Assembly (NCBI RefSeq): GCF_020179605.1
Contig: NZ_JAINZO010000002.1
Location: 1,488,001-1,552,000 of the forward strand
Direction: 5' to 3'
Length of the DNA stretch: 64,000 nucleotides
Origin: Geomonas agri
GTDB lineage: Bacteria; Desulfobacterota; Desulfuromonadia; Geobacterales; Geobacteraceae
Part shown: positions 45,425-53,605 of the stretch, piece after piece
Position numbering within the stretch: position 1 is the stretch's first letter
How the letters are laid out: each line of letters begins with the position of its first letter
Made by a program: the position numbers and the translations under genes
Notes under the pieces: model-generated
Told to the model about the DNA's origin: nothing
Database searches by the model: none
The model's input: only the letters and a program-made list of their open reading frames with translations

Positions 45425-47362
45425 TTACTGGTTGCGAATTTCGGGCTTGTCCGCGGTGACCGACTTGGGCTTTTCCTCGAGAGCTCGCTCCAGGTTGAAG
45501 GGAGCGTCGTTCTTGACGGCCTCGGAGAAGTTGTTTCTCTGGGTTGTCGAAACCTCGGCCAGGTCACGCGCGTCCTTGATGATGCGCGGGGTGAGCATGA
45601 TCAGCAGGTTGGTTTTGTCCCTTTTGGTACTCTTGGTCTTGAAAAGCCAGCCGAGGCCAGGTATGTCGCCCAGCAGCGGGATCTTGCTTTCGGTCACCTG
45701 GTCGGTGTCCTGGATCAGGCCGCCGATGAGCACGGTGTCGGTGTTCTTCACCACCACGGAAGTCTTCGCGGAGCGCTTGGTGCTCCCCAGGCTCGGGTTG
45801 GTCGCGGTGCCGAAGTCCTTCACCGCGGAGATCTCTTGGTAGATGTCCAGCTTTACGTACTCCCCCTCGCTGATCTGGGGCTTGATCTTCAGGATGATAC
45901 CGGTGTCCTTCCTCTCGATCGACTGCTGCGAGAGTCCAGTCGAGGTAAGGTTGGTCCCGGAGACGAAGGGGACGTTTTCGCCCACGAAGATCTCGGCTTC
46001 CTTGTTGTCGCTGGTCATGATGTTGGGCGTGGAGAGGACGTTTAGGGCGCCGTTGGACTGCAGGGCCTGCAGCACAACTGGAAAGTTTGCCGAACTGGCC
46101 AATAGAGTGCTGGCGCCGGTGGTCGAGCCGGTCAGCGTGCTAAAGGTCGAGGCCAGGCTGGTGACAGAGCCGAAGGGGTCAAAAAGACCGACGGTGGACA
46201 CCGTTCCGTTCGAACCCGCCCCCAAAAATCCCCACTGCACGCCCAGTTGCTTGGCCTTGTTCACCGATACCTCAGCGATCATCGCCTGTACGAATACTTG
46301 GCGGCTTCTGCGGTCGAGCTTCTGGATCACCTGCAGCAGGTTCTGGTAATCAGTCGGGGAGGCCATGATGACCAGCGAGTTGGTGGCCTTGTCCGGGGTG
46401 ATGGTGATCTTGCCCCCCTCGAAGACTGCCTGCTGCGGGGCCGCTGCGGTGCCCGGTGCCGCGGGAGCCGCGGTCGAAGTTCCTTTAACCAGTCCTTCCA
46501 ATACCTTGGCTACCTCGGTCGCCTCGGCGTTCTCCAGGTAGTAGACGTTGACCTTGCTGCTGGTGGTGGGGGGGACGACATCGACCAGCGCGATCAACTT
46601 CTTGATGTCGGCCTTGTCCTTTTCGGAACCGAAGATGATCAGGGCGTTCAGCCTGGCGTCGGCGACCACGGGGACCGCGGCGGTGGAGGCACCGGGTGCG
46701 GTGCCTGCCTTGCCGCTTTGCTTGCCGGAGAGCCAGTCCTTGATCAGGCTAGCCACGCTGTCGGCGGCGGCGTTTTTCAAAAAGACCAGCTCGGCCCCCT
46801 CGCGCACCTGGTCGGTGTCGATATGTTTGAGGAGGCCCAGAATCTTCTGTATGTTGTAGGCGGAGTCCACTACGAGGATCAGGTTGGCCGCACCGAAGGC
46901 GGAGATCTGCCCGTCTTTGGAAATCAGCGGCTGCAGGAAGGTGACCGCGTCCTGGGGGGCAACGTGCTCGAGCTGGATCACCCGTGCCTGGTAGCTGTCG
47001 TTGACGGCCCCCTTCTCGCCGTCGCTCAAGACCTTCATCCCGGCCTGCCTGGCGGCCGCGGTCGGGACGATCTTCATCACCTTCCCCGCGGGGATAACGG
47101 TAAAGCCCTTGAGCTCAAGCACCGAGGTGAAGACGTTGTAGGCCTCCTCGTTGGAGAGCTTGGCTGGGGAGAACACCGAAATCTTCCCCTTGACCCGGTC
47201 GTCCATGATGAAGTTCTTGCCGGTCAGGTCGCTGATGAATTTCACCATGGTGGCGATGTCCACATCGGTGAAGTTGAGCACCACCCCTTTGGCGAAGACC
47301 AAGGTCGGTGCGGCGACCAGGAACATGAGCATGGCTGTGATGCGGGCGATTCTGATTTTCAA
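45425..47362 (-). CDS. gspD: Type II secretion outer-membrane secretin GspD
   Basis: About 645 aa. Start: a TTG at 47362 has GGAGGG at about 6 nt and yields a clean signal peptide (MKIRIARITAMLMFLVAAP), better than the GTG at 47404 overlapping gspC. N0 (VVLNFTDVDIATMVKFISDL), N1-N3 repeats (DARLNALIIFGSEKDKADIK, KATNSLVIMASPTDYQNLL) and the C-terminal secretin domain (VFVQAMIAEVSVNK, LSTPNIMTSDNKEAEIFVGE, PLLGDIPGLGWLFK) are in order. It forms the outer-membrane channel. Confidence 0.95.
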   Translation of the reverse strand: MKIRIARITAMLMFLVAAPTLVFAKGVVLNFTDVDIATMVKFISDLTGKNFIMDDRVKGKISVFSPAKLSNEEAYNVFTSVLELKGFTVIPAGKVMKIVPTAAARQAGMKVLSDGEKGAVNDSYQARVIQLEHVAPQDAVTFLQPLISKDGQISAFGAANLILVVDSAYNIQKILGLLKHIDTDQVREGAELVFLKNAAADSVASLIKDWLSGKQSGKAGTAPGASTAAVPVVADARLNALIIFGSEKDKADIKKLIALVDVVPPTTSSKVNVYYLENAEATEVAKVLEGLVKGTSTAAPAAPGTAAAPQQAVFEGGKITITPDKATNSLVIMASPTDYQNLLQVIQKLDRRSRQVFVQAMIAEVSVNKAKQLGVQWGFLGAGSNGTVSTVGLFDPFGSVTSLASTFSTLTGSTTGASTLLASSANFPVVLQALQSNGALNVLSTPNIMTSDNKEAEIFVGENVPFVSGTNLTSTGLSQQSIERKDTGIILKIKPQISEGEYVKLDIYQEISAVKDFGTATNPSLGSTKRSAKTSVVVKNTDTVLIGGLIQDTDQVTESKIPLLGDIPGLGWLFKTKSTKRDKTNLLIMLTPRIIKDARDLAEVSTTQRNNFSEAVKNDAPFNLERALEEKPKSVTADKPEIRNQ

Positions 47363-47400
47363 GGAAAACCCTCCGAGAGGCAGATTAAGATCGAACTGCT

Positions 47401-48294
47401 TCACCTTATGTCATACGTGAACGTCGTGGGTTGGCCGTCGCGGATCAGGTCGAGCTTGATCCGGCTCTGCCCTTTGAGCGAGGCAAAGGACTGGATCGCC
47501 TTCTCCGGCGAGTCGATCGGAAAGTCGTTCATCCGCAACAGGACGTCGCCGTTTCTGATGCCGACGGTGCCGAAGATCCCCTGCGGCTTCACCTCCGAGG
47601 CACGGAACCCCTCGACCTTACCGTCTTTCACGCTGGGCAAAAGGCGCGCGTCGGTCATGGCCTGACCGATGTTGTCCAGCGCCGAGTTCAAGGCGCGCTG
47701 GTCGATGACGTAGTTGCCTGCGCCGGCAGGGGCGGCCAGTCCGCCGCCGGCGACACCGGCGGGCGCTGCAGAGGGAGCCGCCGCTTCGGCCGCGGCTGCC
47801 ATCGGGGTGAGGATCTTGACCCGCTTGCCACCTACCAGGATTTCGGCCACGTCCTTCTTGACCGACACCAAGGGGCCCGCCGAGAACACCGTGTCCCCCA
47901 GCTTGAAGACCCGCTCCTCGTGGCTGGAGTTCTTCAGTACCAGCGCGAAGGTCTCGCGGAAGGAGCCGACCGCGGTCCCCAAAAGGACCAGGTCGCCGAC
48001 CGCCGCCGGTGGGGGCGCAGCCGCCGCGGGGCCCGCGGCCGCCTGCTGCTGCAGGGGGGTAAGTTTCCCCTGGGTCGCCCTGCCGAACAGGCCCCGCTCC
48101 AGGATGGGTGCGAAACTCAACAGGTCCTGGCTCCCGGCCGGCGTCGCCGCGGCCGGCATTGCGACCTGCTTCTGCGCGTTCCTCGGGTACAGGGCGGCGA
48201 TCTTGACGCTCAGCAAATCCGCTGCGATGAGCGCCGCGACTGCCGTGATGGCGAGGCCAAGGGTAAGGTTCAAGGGGAGAATCCAGCGCGGCAT
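47401..48294 (-). CDS. gspC: Type II secretion inner-membrane protein GspC
   Basis: A 297-aa bitopic protein: N-terminal membrane helix (LTLGLAITAVAALIAADLL), HR domain (LVLLGTAVGSFRETFALVLK, VFKLGDTVF) that touches the secretin, an Ala/Pro linker, and a C-terminal PDZ domain (GIFGTVGIRNGDVLLRMNDF). It links platform and secretin and helps select substrates. First gene of the gsp operon, with a promoter about 35 nt upstream. Confidence 0.92.
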   Translation of the reverse strand: MPRWILPLNLTLGLAITAVAALIAADLLSVKIAALYPRNAQKQVAMPAAATPAGSQDLLSFAPILERGLFGRATQGKLTPLQQQAAAGPAAAAPPPAAVGDLVLLGTAVGSFRETFALVLKNSSHEERVFKLGDTVFSAGPLVSVKKDVAEILVGGKRVKILTPMAAAAEAAAPSAAPAGVAGGGLAAPAGAGNYVIDQRALNSALDNIGQAMTDARLLPSVKDGKVEGFRASEVKPQGIFGTVGIRNGDVLLRMNDFPIDSPEKAIQSFASLKGQSRIKLDLIRDGQPTTFTYDIR

Positions 48295-48330
48295 GAAAGA
48301 CCCTTCTTTGCGAGTATTTGGAACGGAGCG

Positions 48331-48359
48331 AATATATTAGATGCCTTTGACTTATGCAA
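48331..48359 (-). promoter_or_regulatory. Sigma-70 promoter of the gspC-N operon
   Basis: TTGCAT (minus, 48359-48354), 17-nt spacer, TATATT (48336-48331); leader about 30 nt. Confidence 0.72.
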
Positions 48360-48360
48360 C

Positions 48361-48384
48361 AAAAAAGGGGGTCACGGCACCCCC
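48361..48384 (-). terminator. Terminator directly upstream of the gsp promoter
   Basis: On the minus strand GGGGGT / ACCCCC hairpin (48384-48367) followed by six T's (48366-48361), touching the gsp -35 box. No minus-strand gene is seen upstream of it, so it either insulates the operon or ends an unrecognised transcript. Confidence 0.6.
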
Positions 48385-48477
48385 GTTTGGGCATTCCGGC
48401 GGCTCCCATTTTCCCCACTCTGGCCATGACCTTGTCAGGTACCACCGTCACGACGGCTCACGAGGGGAGACAGGATA

Positions 48478-48588
48478 ATGAGAGCCTACGGTACCCGTGC
48501 CTTAACGAAGCGCCATCATTATCAGCAAAAGCTGTGCCGCCGCTTCTGGCGCGACGATGCGGGGGAGATTGTAACAGATGGTGTTTGA
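48478..48588 (+). CDS. Possible 36-aa basic small protein
   Basis: In the 492-bp gap between gspC and mqnB, an ATG at 48478 with GGGGAG 8 nt upstream opens a 36-codon frame (MRAYGTRALTKRHHYQQKLC, then RRFWRDDAGE), ending TGA. It is basic in the middle and acidic at the end. No family recognised; it could be chance. Confidence 0.25.
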   Translation: MRAYGTRALTKRHHYQQKLCRRFWRDDAGEIVTDGV

Positions 48589-48724
48589 TTTGCCGTCTTT
48601 TTTTTCCAATGAAGATGTCCGAGCAGCGCAGCCGCACTGCGTGCCGGTACCACGAAGAGGACCCCGGGGGGGACCACTTTTTTGACAGTAGACAGTTATT
48701 TGACGCCGGGCGGCGCGACAGTCG

Positions 48725-48754
48725 TTGAAGTCGTCTTCTCTGCTGTGCTACACT
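48725..48754 (+). promoter_or_regulatory. Candidate sigma-70 promoter of mqnB
   Basis: TTGAAG (48725-48730), 18-nt spacer, TACACT (48749-48754), about 32 nt before the mqnB ATG. Confidence 0.55.
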
Positions 48755-48786
48755 CGCGCACCAAAAAAACGTGCAGGGAGCAGCGC

Positions 48787-49530
48787 ATGAGCCGCATTAT
48801 CGTCACCGCATCGACCCGGATGGAACTCTCCGAACTGCTGGCCGCGACCTCCGCCACCGCGCTGGCGGGCACCGGGCATGTGCCGCTGCATCGTGCCGCA
48901 ATGGGGGGGGGCGAGGTGCTGTTCGCCCTGACCGGGATCGGCAAGGTAAACGCTGCCAGCGCCGCCACCCTCCTGTGCGAGCGCTACACCCCCGATCTCA
49001 TCGTCAATACCGGCTGCGGCGGCGCCTTTGTCGGGGCCGGCCTGGCCGTGGGCGACCTCGCCGTGGCCGACAGCGAGTGCCTGGCCGACGAGGGGGTACG
49101 TACCCCCGACGGGTGGCGCGGACTCGACCTGATCGGCATCCCCGTGTACGAGGGGAGAGGGGAGCGGCTCTTCAACCGGATCCCTCTGGACCAGGAATGC
49201 GCCCGCCGCGCTCTCGACTGCGCGACCGCCGCCGGTTTCGCCACGATCATGGGGCCCTTCCTCACCGTTTCCACCTGTTCCGGTACCGCCAGACAAGGGG
49301 AGGAACTGTTGCGGCGCTTCCCCGGAGTCTGCGAGAACATGGAGGGGGCCGCCGTGGCGCAGGTGGCGCTGATGTACGGCGTTCCCTGCCTCGAGGTGCG
49401 TGGCATCAGCAACATGGTCGAGGACCGGGACCTGTCCCGCTGGGACTTGAAGCGCGCGGTGGGACAGGTGCAACGCTTCCTGGCCCTGTACCTGAAGCAT
49501 GTGGCGGATAACCGCCTTGTCCCGCGCTGA
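48787..49530 (+). CDS. mqnB: Futalosine hydrolase
   Basis: A 247-aa nucleoside-phosphorylase-fold enzyme that splits futalosine to dehypoxanthine futalosine in the alternative menaquinone pathway. Motifs: FALTGIGKVNAASAATLL, LIVNTGCGGAFVGAGLAVGD, then ENMEGAAVAQVALMYGVPCL and EVRGISNMVEDRD, as in MTA/SAH nucleosidase relatives; the following mqnD gene fixes the assignment. ATG 48787 with GGGAG at 6 nt; a longer in-frame extension upstream crosses the promoter and is rejected. Confidence 0.92.
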   Translation: MSRIIVTASTRMELSELLAATSATALAGTGHVPLHRAAMGGGEVLFALTGIGKVNAASAATLLCERYTPDLIVNTGCGGAFVGAGLAVGDLAVADSECLADEGVRTPDGWRGLDLIGIPVYEGRGERLFNRIPLDQECARRALDCATAAGFATIMGPFLTVSTCSGTARQGEELLRRFPGVCENMEGAAVAQVALMYGVPCLEVRGISNMVEDRDLSRWDLKRAVGQVQRFLALYLKHVADNRLVPR

Positions 49531-49623
49531 TCGAAGTTGCTGCTGCTCCCTTCCTTGCTACAGCCTAAGGAATCTTTCCGCTAGAACTTCTAATTGTACT
49601 ATGATCGTTTCGTTAACCTTTTC

Positions 49624-49652
49624 TTGCACAACAGATGCACTGATTGTATATT
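49624..49652 (+). promoter_or_regulatory. Candidate sigma-70 promoter of mqnD
   Basis: TTGCAC (49624-49629), 17-nt spacer, TATATT (49647-49652), giving a leader of about 55 nt before mqnD. Confidence 0.65.
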
Positions 49653-49715
49653 GGTGAGTCTTAAATGTGTCGGTAACAGCTGCGCCTGCCGCTGTAACAG
49701 GGAGCATAGCAACAG

Positions 49716-50585
49716 ATGAATTCAGCAATGCCAGTAAATCAGGATCAGCAATCGGCGTCGATACTTTCCTTGGGTTTCTCGCCCTGCCCCAACGACACCT
49801 TCATCTTTGACGCCTTGATCCACGGGCGCGTTGACTGCGGCTTCCGGTTCCGGGAGCAGTTGGAGGACGTGGAGACCCTGAACCGGATGGCGCTCGAGTC
49901 GGTGCTGGACGTCTCCAAGGTTTCCTACCACCTCTTGGGGCACATCCTGAAGGACTACCTGCTCTTGAGAAGCGGTGGAGCCCTGGGGCGCGGTTGCGGT
50001 CCGCTGGTGGTGGCACGCGACCAGGTCGATCCCGCCACCCTCGCCGGCAAGCGGATCGCGCTCCCCGGGCGCTACACCACCGCGGCGCTGCTGCTGCGGC
50101 TCTTCAACCCGACCCTGGTCGATTTCATCTACCTCCCCTTCCACGAGATCATGGCAGCGGTGGCCGACGGTTCGGTGGCGGCCGGGGTGATCATCCACGA
50201 GTCCCGGTTCACCTTCCAGGAGTACGGCCTGCACAAGGTGGTCGACCTTGGCGAGTGGTGGGAGCGGGAAACCGGCCACCCTATTCCGCTCGGGGGAATC
50301 GCTGCCAAGCGCTCCCTGGGCAGGAGCGCGCTGTTGCGGCTCGAGCAGGGGATCGCGGACAGCGTCGAGTACGCCTTCGGACATCCCGGCGAGGCCCGCC
50401 CCTACATCCGCGCCCACTCCCAGGAGATGAGCGACGAGGTGTGCGACGCCCACATCGGGCTCTACGTGAACGATTTTTCCCGCGGACTGGGGAACGATGG
50501 TGAAGCGGCGGTACGCCTGCTGTTGGGGCGGGCGGCCGCGGCGGGGATCATTCCCCCCTGGCAGCAGTCGCTGCTCATTTCCTGA
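49716..50585 (+). CDS. mqnD: 1,4-dihydroxy-6-naphthoate synthase
   Basis: A 289-aa periplasmic-binding-protein-fold enzyme that converts cyclic dehypoxanthine futalosine to 1,4-dihydroxy-6-naphthoate. The signature SLGFSPCPNDTFIFDALIHG opens the domain; DVSKVSYHLLGHIL, GPLVVARD and AAGVIIHESRFTFQEYGL follow. With mqnB it shows that menaquinone, the quinone of the respiratory chain here, is made by the futalosine route. The first ATG has GGGAG about 11 nt away; a second ATG 5 codons in is possible. Confidence 0.95.
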   Translation: MNSAMPVNQDQQSASILSLGFSPCPNDTFIFDALIHGRVDCGFRFREQLEDVETLNRMALESVLDVSKVSYHLLGHILKDYLLLRSGGALGRGCGPLVVARDQVDPATLAGKRIALPGRYTTAALLLRLFNPTLVDFIYLPFHEIMAAVADGSVAAGVIIHESRFTFQEYGLHKVVDLGEWWERETGHPIPLGGIAAKRSLGRSALLRLEQGIADSVEYAFGHPGEARPYIRAHSQEMSDEVCDAHIGLYVNDFSRGLGNDGEAAVRLLLGRAAAAGIIPPWQQSLLIS

Positions 50586-50658
50586 ACAGGAAACCTCAAG
50601 TTATTTTCTTTTGCGCCGAAAGGTGCAGAAGCTGTCATAGCATCGTGGAGGATTCCAG

Positions 50659-52857
50659 ATGACCAAGCCGTTGAACTGGAAGCGGCACATAGGCGTGGCC
50701 CTCGGGGGTATCGCCGCTTTCTGGGTCGGGGACGCCCTGCTGGATGCCACCATCATGGGGCGGGAGCCCTTTCTGCAGCAGATCCATGCCCCCAACGCCT
50801 ACGAGCTTTGGATGCGGATCTTCTACGCCTCCCTGCTCGGTGCCTTTTTCGCCTCCATGTCCGTCCTGGCCGAGCGGGGGCGCAGGGTGGAGACGGCGCT
50901 GCGCCATTCCGACGACCTGTCCCAGATCTTCCTGGAGTCTTCCCATGACGCCATCTGCGTCCTGAGCACCACCGACTACACCGTCGTCAACTGCAACGGC
51001 GTCTTTTTGTCCAACTACCAACTGACCGAAAACGACGCCACGGGGTGCAACTTCTCCCAGCTGGTGGCGCGGCAGGGGTTTGCCGACCAGATCATGAGCC
51101 TTATTTCCGACTGCGCCTGCAGCGGCACCGCGCTCAACAGCGAGATCTGCTACCTGGCGCAGGACGGCGACACCCGTTACGAGGACATCTCGGTGCACCC
51201 CATCGGGGACCTGGAGCAGGGAGTGCGCAGGGTGCTCTTCGTGGCGCGCGACATCACGGTGCGCCGCATGTCGCAGCAGCGGCTGGAAGAGTCCGAGGCA
51301 AGGTACCGCGCCATATTCGAAGACACCGGGACCGCCATGGCCATCATCCAGCCCGATGGGACGCTGCAGATGGTGAACCGCGGCTTCGCGGAGGTGACCG
51401 GGCTGTCCCGGGAGGAACTGGAGGGGAAGAGGCTTTGGACCGAGTTCATCGGCAGCTGCGACAGCGACGGGATATCTTCCCCGGGGGACGACGCACAGTC
51501 CGATTCCCCGCGCCGCAGCTTCGAGGTCCAGCTTTCCGGCAGAGACGGAACCCGGACCATGGCCGGCAACTGGGCGGCTATCGAGGGGACGGACCGGTCG
51601 GTGCTCTCCCTGGTGGACATCAGCGCCCATAAGGAAGTCGAGGAGGCGCTCCGGGAGAGCCGGGCGACCCTCGCTGTGGCGCAGCGCATCGCGCGCCTGG
51701 GCAACTGGGACTGGGACCTCGGCAGCGACACGCTCACCTGGTCCGACGAGATGTACCGCATCTACGACGTCGATCCCGCCTGCTTCGTGCCTACCCACGA
51801 GCTGGTGCTGCAGGCGGTGCATCCCCAGGACCGGGAGCAGGTGATCCGCTCGGTGAACGACGCCATCTACAACCGCAGGGCCTACCAGATGGACTACCGG
51901 ATCGTGCTCCCCAATGGTTCGACGCGCACCCTCTCGGCGCGGGCCGAGGTGACCTACGACGCCCTGGGCAAGCCGCTGCACATGCTGGGCACCGCTCAGG
52001 ACATCACCTGGCGCCTCGAGGCCGAGCAGGCGCTCAGGAACTCGGAGGAGAAATTCTCCAAGGCATTCCACGCCTCCCCGGACTCCATCGTCATCACCCG
52101 CGCCGAGGACGGCACCTACATCGACGTCAACGAGGCCTTCCAGGAGATCACCGGGTACAGCCGCGACGAGGTGATCGGCAGGACGTCGACAGAACTGACG
52201 CTCTGGGCTGACCCGGACGCGCGCATGGTGATGCTCAAGCTTTTGAACGAGCACGGCCACGTGCGCAATCTCGACGTTCGTTTCCGGGTCAAATCCGGCG
52301 AGGTCCGTGAACTTTTGTGGTCCGCCGACGTGATCGAGTACCAGGGGGAGGCGTGCCTGATCGCCATTTCCCGCGACGTTACCGACCAGCGCCAGATGGA
52401 GCGGGAGCTCTTGGAAAGCGACGCCCGCCTCTACATGAAACACGAGGAGTTGAAGAACGTCTTCCACCAGATGGAGGGGATCCGGCGCGAGTGGGAGGAG
52501 ATCATGGACTGCATCTCCGATCTGTTCATCCTGGCCGACCAGTTCGGCAAGATCCGGCGCTTCAACCGCGCGGTGGAAACTTTCACCGGCATGGCGCACC
52601 GGGACATCGTCGGCAGGGATTGCCTCGCCTTCCTGGCGCAGCACGGCCTTAAGGAGCACCTGGAGTCCCCGGGGGTGGAACTGCTGCACAAGCCTACCGG
52701 CAAGTGGTTCGTCGCCAAGCGGCACGCCTTCCCGGCCGAGGTCGATGGCTCGGCGCGCGAAGTGGTGATCATTAACGACACGACCACCATCGGCCGGCGC
52801 CAGCGTGGCACGCAGCCCGCCGATGAGGCACCGGCGCAGGCTCAGACGGCAGGGTAG
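50659..52857 (+). CDS. Membrane-bound multi-PAS sensor protein lacking a recognisable output domain
   Basis: A 732-aa protein with two N-terminal membrane helices (about 10-26 and 52-68) and then five PAS-type domains, at roughly 85-205, 212-330, 335-455, 460-580 and 600-710 (for example NWDWDLGSDTLTWSDEMYRI in the third, ITGYSRDEVIGRT in the fourth). A short coiled coil (ELLESDARLYMKHEELKNVF) sits between the fourth and fifth. It ends in a Gln/Ala-rich tail with no histidine kinase, GGDEF, EAL, HD-GYP or methyl-accepting region. It may pair with a separate kinase. Start has GGAGG. Confidence 0.85.
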   Translation: MTKPLNWKRHIGVALGGIAAFWVGDALLDATIMGREPFLQQIHAPNAYELWMRIFYASLLGAFFASMSVLAERGRRVETALRHSDDLSQIFLESSHDAICVLSTTDYTVVNCNGVFLSNYQLTENDATGCNFSQLVARQGFADQIMSLISDCACSGTALNSEICYLAQDGDTRYEDISVHPIGDLEQGVRRVLFVARDITVRRMSQQRLEESEARYRAIFEDTGTAMAIIQPDGTLQMVNRGFAEVTGLSREELEGKRLWTEFIGSCDSDGISSPGDDAQSDSPRRSFEVQLSGRDGTRTMAGNWAAIEGTDRSVLSLVDISAHKEVEEALRESRATLAVAQRIARLGNWDWDLGSDTLTWSDEMYRIYDVDPACFVPTHELVLQAVHPQDREQVIRSVNDAIYNRRAYQMDYRIVLPNGSTRTLSARAEVTYDALGKPLHMLGTAQDITWRLEAEQALRNSEEKFSKAFHASPDSIVITRAEDGTYIDVNEAFQEITGYSRDEVIGRTSTELTLWADPDARMVMLKLLNEHGHVRNLDVRFRVKSGEVRELLWSADVIEYQGEACLIAISRDVTDQRQMERELLESDARLYMKHEELKNVFHQMEGIRREWEEIMDCISDLFILADQFGKIRRFNRAVETFTGMAHRDIVGRDCLAFLAQHGLKEHLESPGVELLHKPTGKWFVAKRHAFPAEVDGSAREVVIINDTTTIGRRQRGTQPADEAPAQAQTAG

Positions 52858-52963
52858 TAAAATGTCGGTAGATTAAAGGGTTATCGGGCGCGAGGTTCAT
52901 TGGAACTTGACTCGCGGGTTAGAACGTGTTATACGAATGCCTCGCCCAACAAAGGAGGTGCGC

Positions 52964-53425
52964 ATGGCATCATCCGAGCGGAGCCGCAGGCTGGTGCGCA
53001 TAGTCGCCCTGGCCCTGATGCTCCTCCCGATCCACACGCTTCCCCTGCTGGCTGCAGAACAAGTAGTAAAACCAGTAGCACCGGTAGTAGAAAAGGCAGA
53101 ATCGCAAGAAAAGTCGGTGGTGAAAAAACTGGTTGGCATAGCCTCCTACTATGCCAAGAAGTTCCACGGAAGAGCGACTACCTCGGGAGAGCGGTACCAT
53201 CCGGAAAAGATGACCGCTGCCCACCAGAGTCTTCCGCTGGGCACCAAGGTTCTGGTCAGGAACCTCGCCAACGACAAGGAAGTCACGGTTGTCGTCAACG
53301 ACCGTTGCCGTAAGAAGGGGTTCCCCTTCATCGACCTGTCACGGGCCGCGGCAAGGAAACTGGGGTTCCTCGGGGAAGGCAAGGCCAAGGTGGCCATCAT
53401 CCCGCTGACCGACGACGAATCCTAG
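52964..53425 (+). CDS. rlpA: RlpA-like double-psi beta-barrel protein (septal lytic transglycosylase family)
   Basis: A 153-aa exported protein: signal peptide (VRIVALALMLLPIHTLPLLA), a short linker, then the RlpA DPBB domain (IASYYAKKFHGRATTSGERY, LPLGTKVLVRNL, VVVNDRCRKKGFPFIDLS). RlpA cleaves naked glycan strands at the septum. No SPOR domain is present, so it is the short form. ATG 52964 follows AAAGGAGGTG, a near-perfect ribosome site; an upstream in-frame start is rejected. Confidence 0.9.
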   Translation: MASSERSRRLVRIVALALMLLPIHTLPLLAAEQVVKPVAPVVEKAESQEKSVVKKLVGIASYYAKKFHGRATTSGERYHPEKMTAAHQSLPLGTKVLVRNLANDKEVTVVVNDRCRKKGFPFIDLSRAAARKLGFLGEGKAKVAIIPLTDDES

Positions 53426-53457
53426 CAACATCAAAATACAATCTGGGCGAACAGAGA

Positions 53458-53489
53458 AAAAGGCCGGGGGCATTCCCCCGGCCTTTTTT
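53458..53489 (+). terminator. Intrinsic terminator of rlpA
   Basis: AAAGGCCGGGGG / CCCCCGGCCTTT stem with CATT loop and T run, 33 nt after the rlpA stop. Confidence 0.88.
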
Positions 53490-53547
53490 CTTTCCTGGGC
53501 TTGGGAGCTAGGGCTATCGGGGAGTAATGTGAAGGAGAGCCGGCAAC

Positions 53548-53580
53548 GAAAAAGGCAGCCCGGTGGGGGCTGCCCTTTTT
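53548..53580 (-). terminator. Terminator of the TPR-protein gene
   Basis: GC-rich hairpin (GGCAGCCC / GGGCTGCC) flanked by A and T tracts, 26 nt beyond the stop of the minus-strand TPR gene; works on either strand. Confidence 0.75.
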
Positions 53581-53605
53581 ATGGTTTCGCTGCCGCATCG
53601 GGCGG

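Noticed and set aside
45409..45567. N-terminal extension of gspE
   Set aside because: It overlaps the end of gspD in another frame; the protein family starts at the ATG at 45408.
37046..48294. Type IV pilus operon instead of T2SS
   Set aside because: GspC, GspD with N0, GspK, GspL, GspM and GspN together identify a type II secretion system; no pilA, pilT or pilQ is present.
48595..48607. T-run near 48600 as terminator
   Set aside because: No stem precedes it.
48664..48690. TTGACA near 48670 as an mqnB promoter
   Set aside because: No -10 box lies at suitable distance; the boxes at 48725-48754 fit better.
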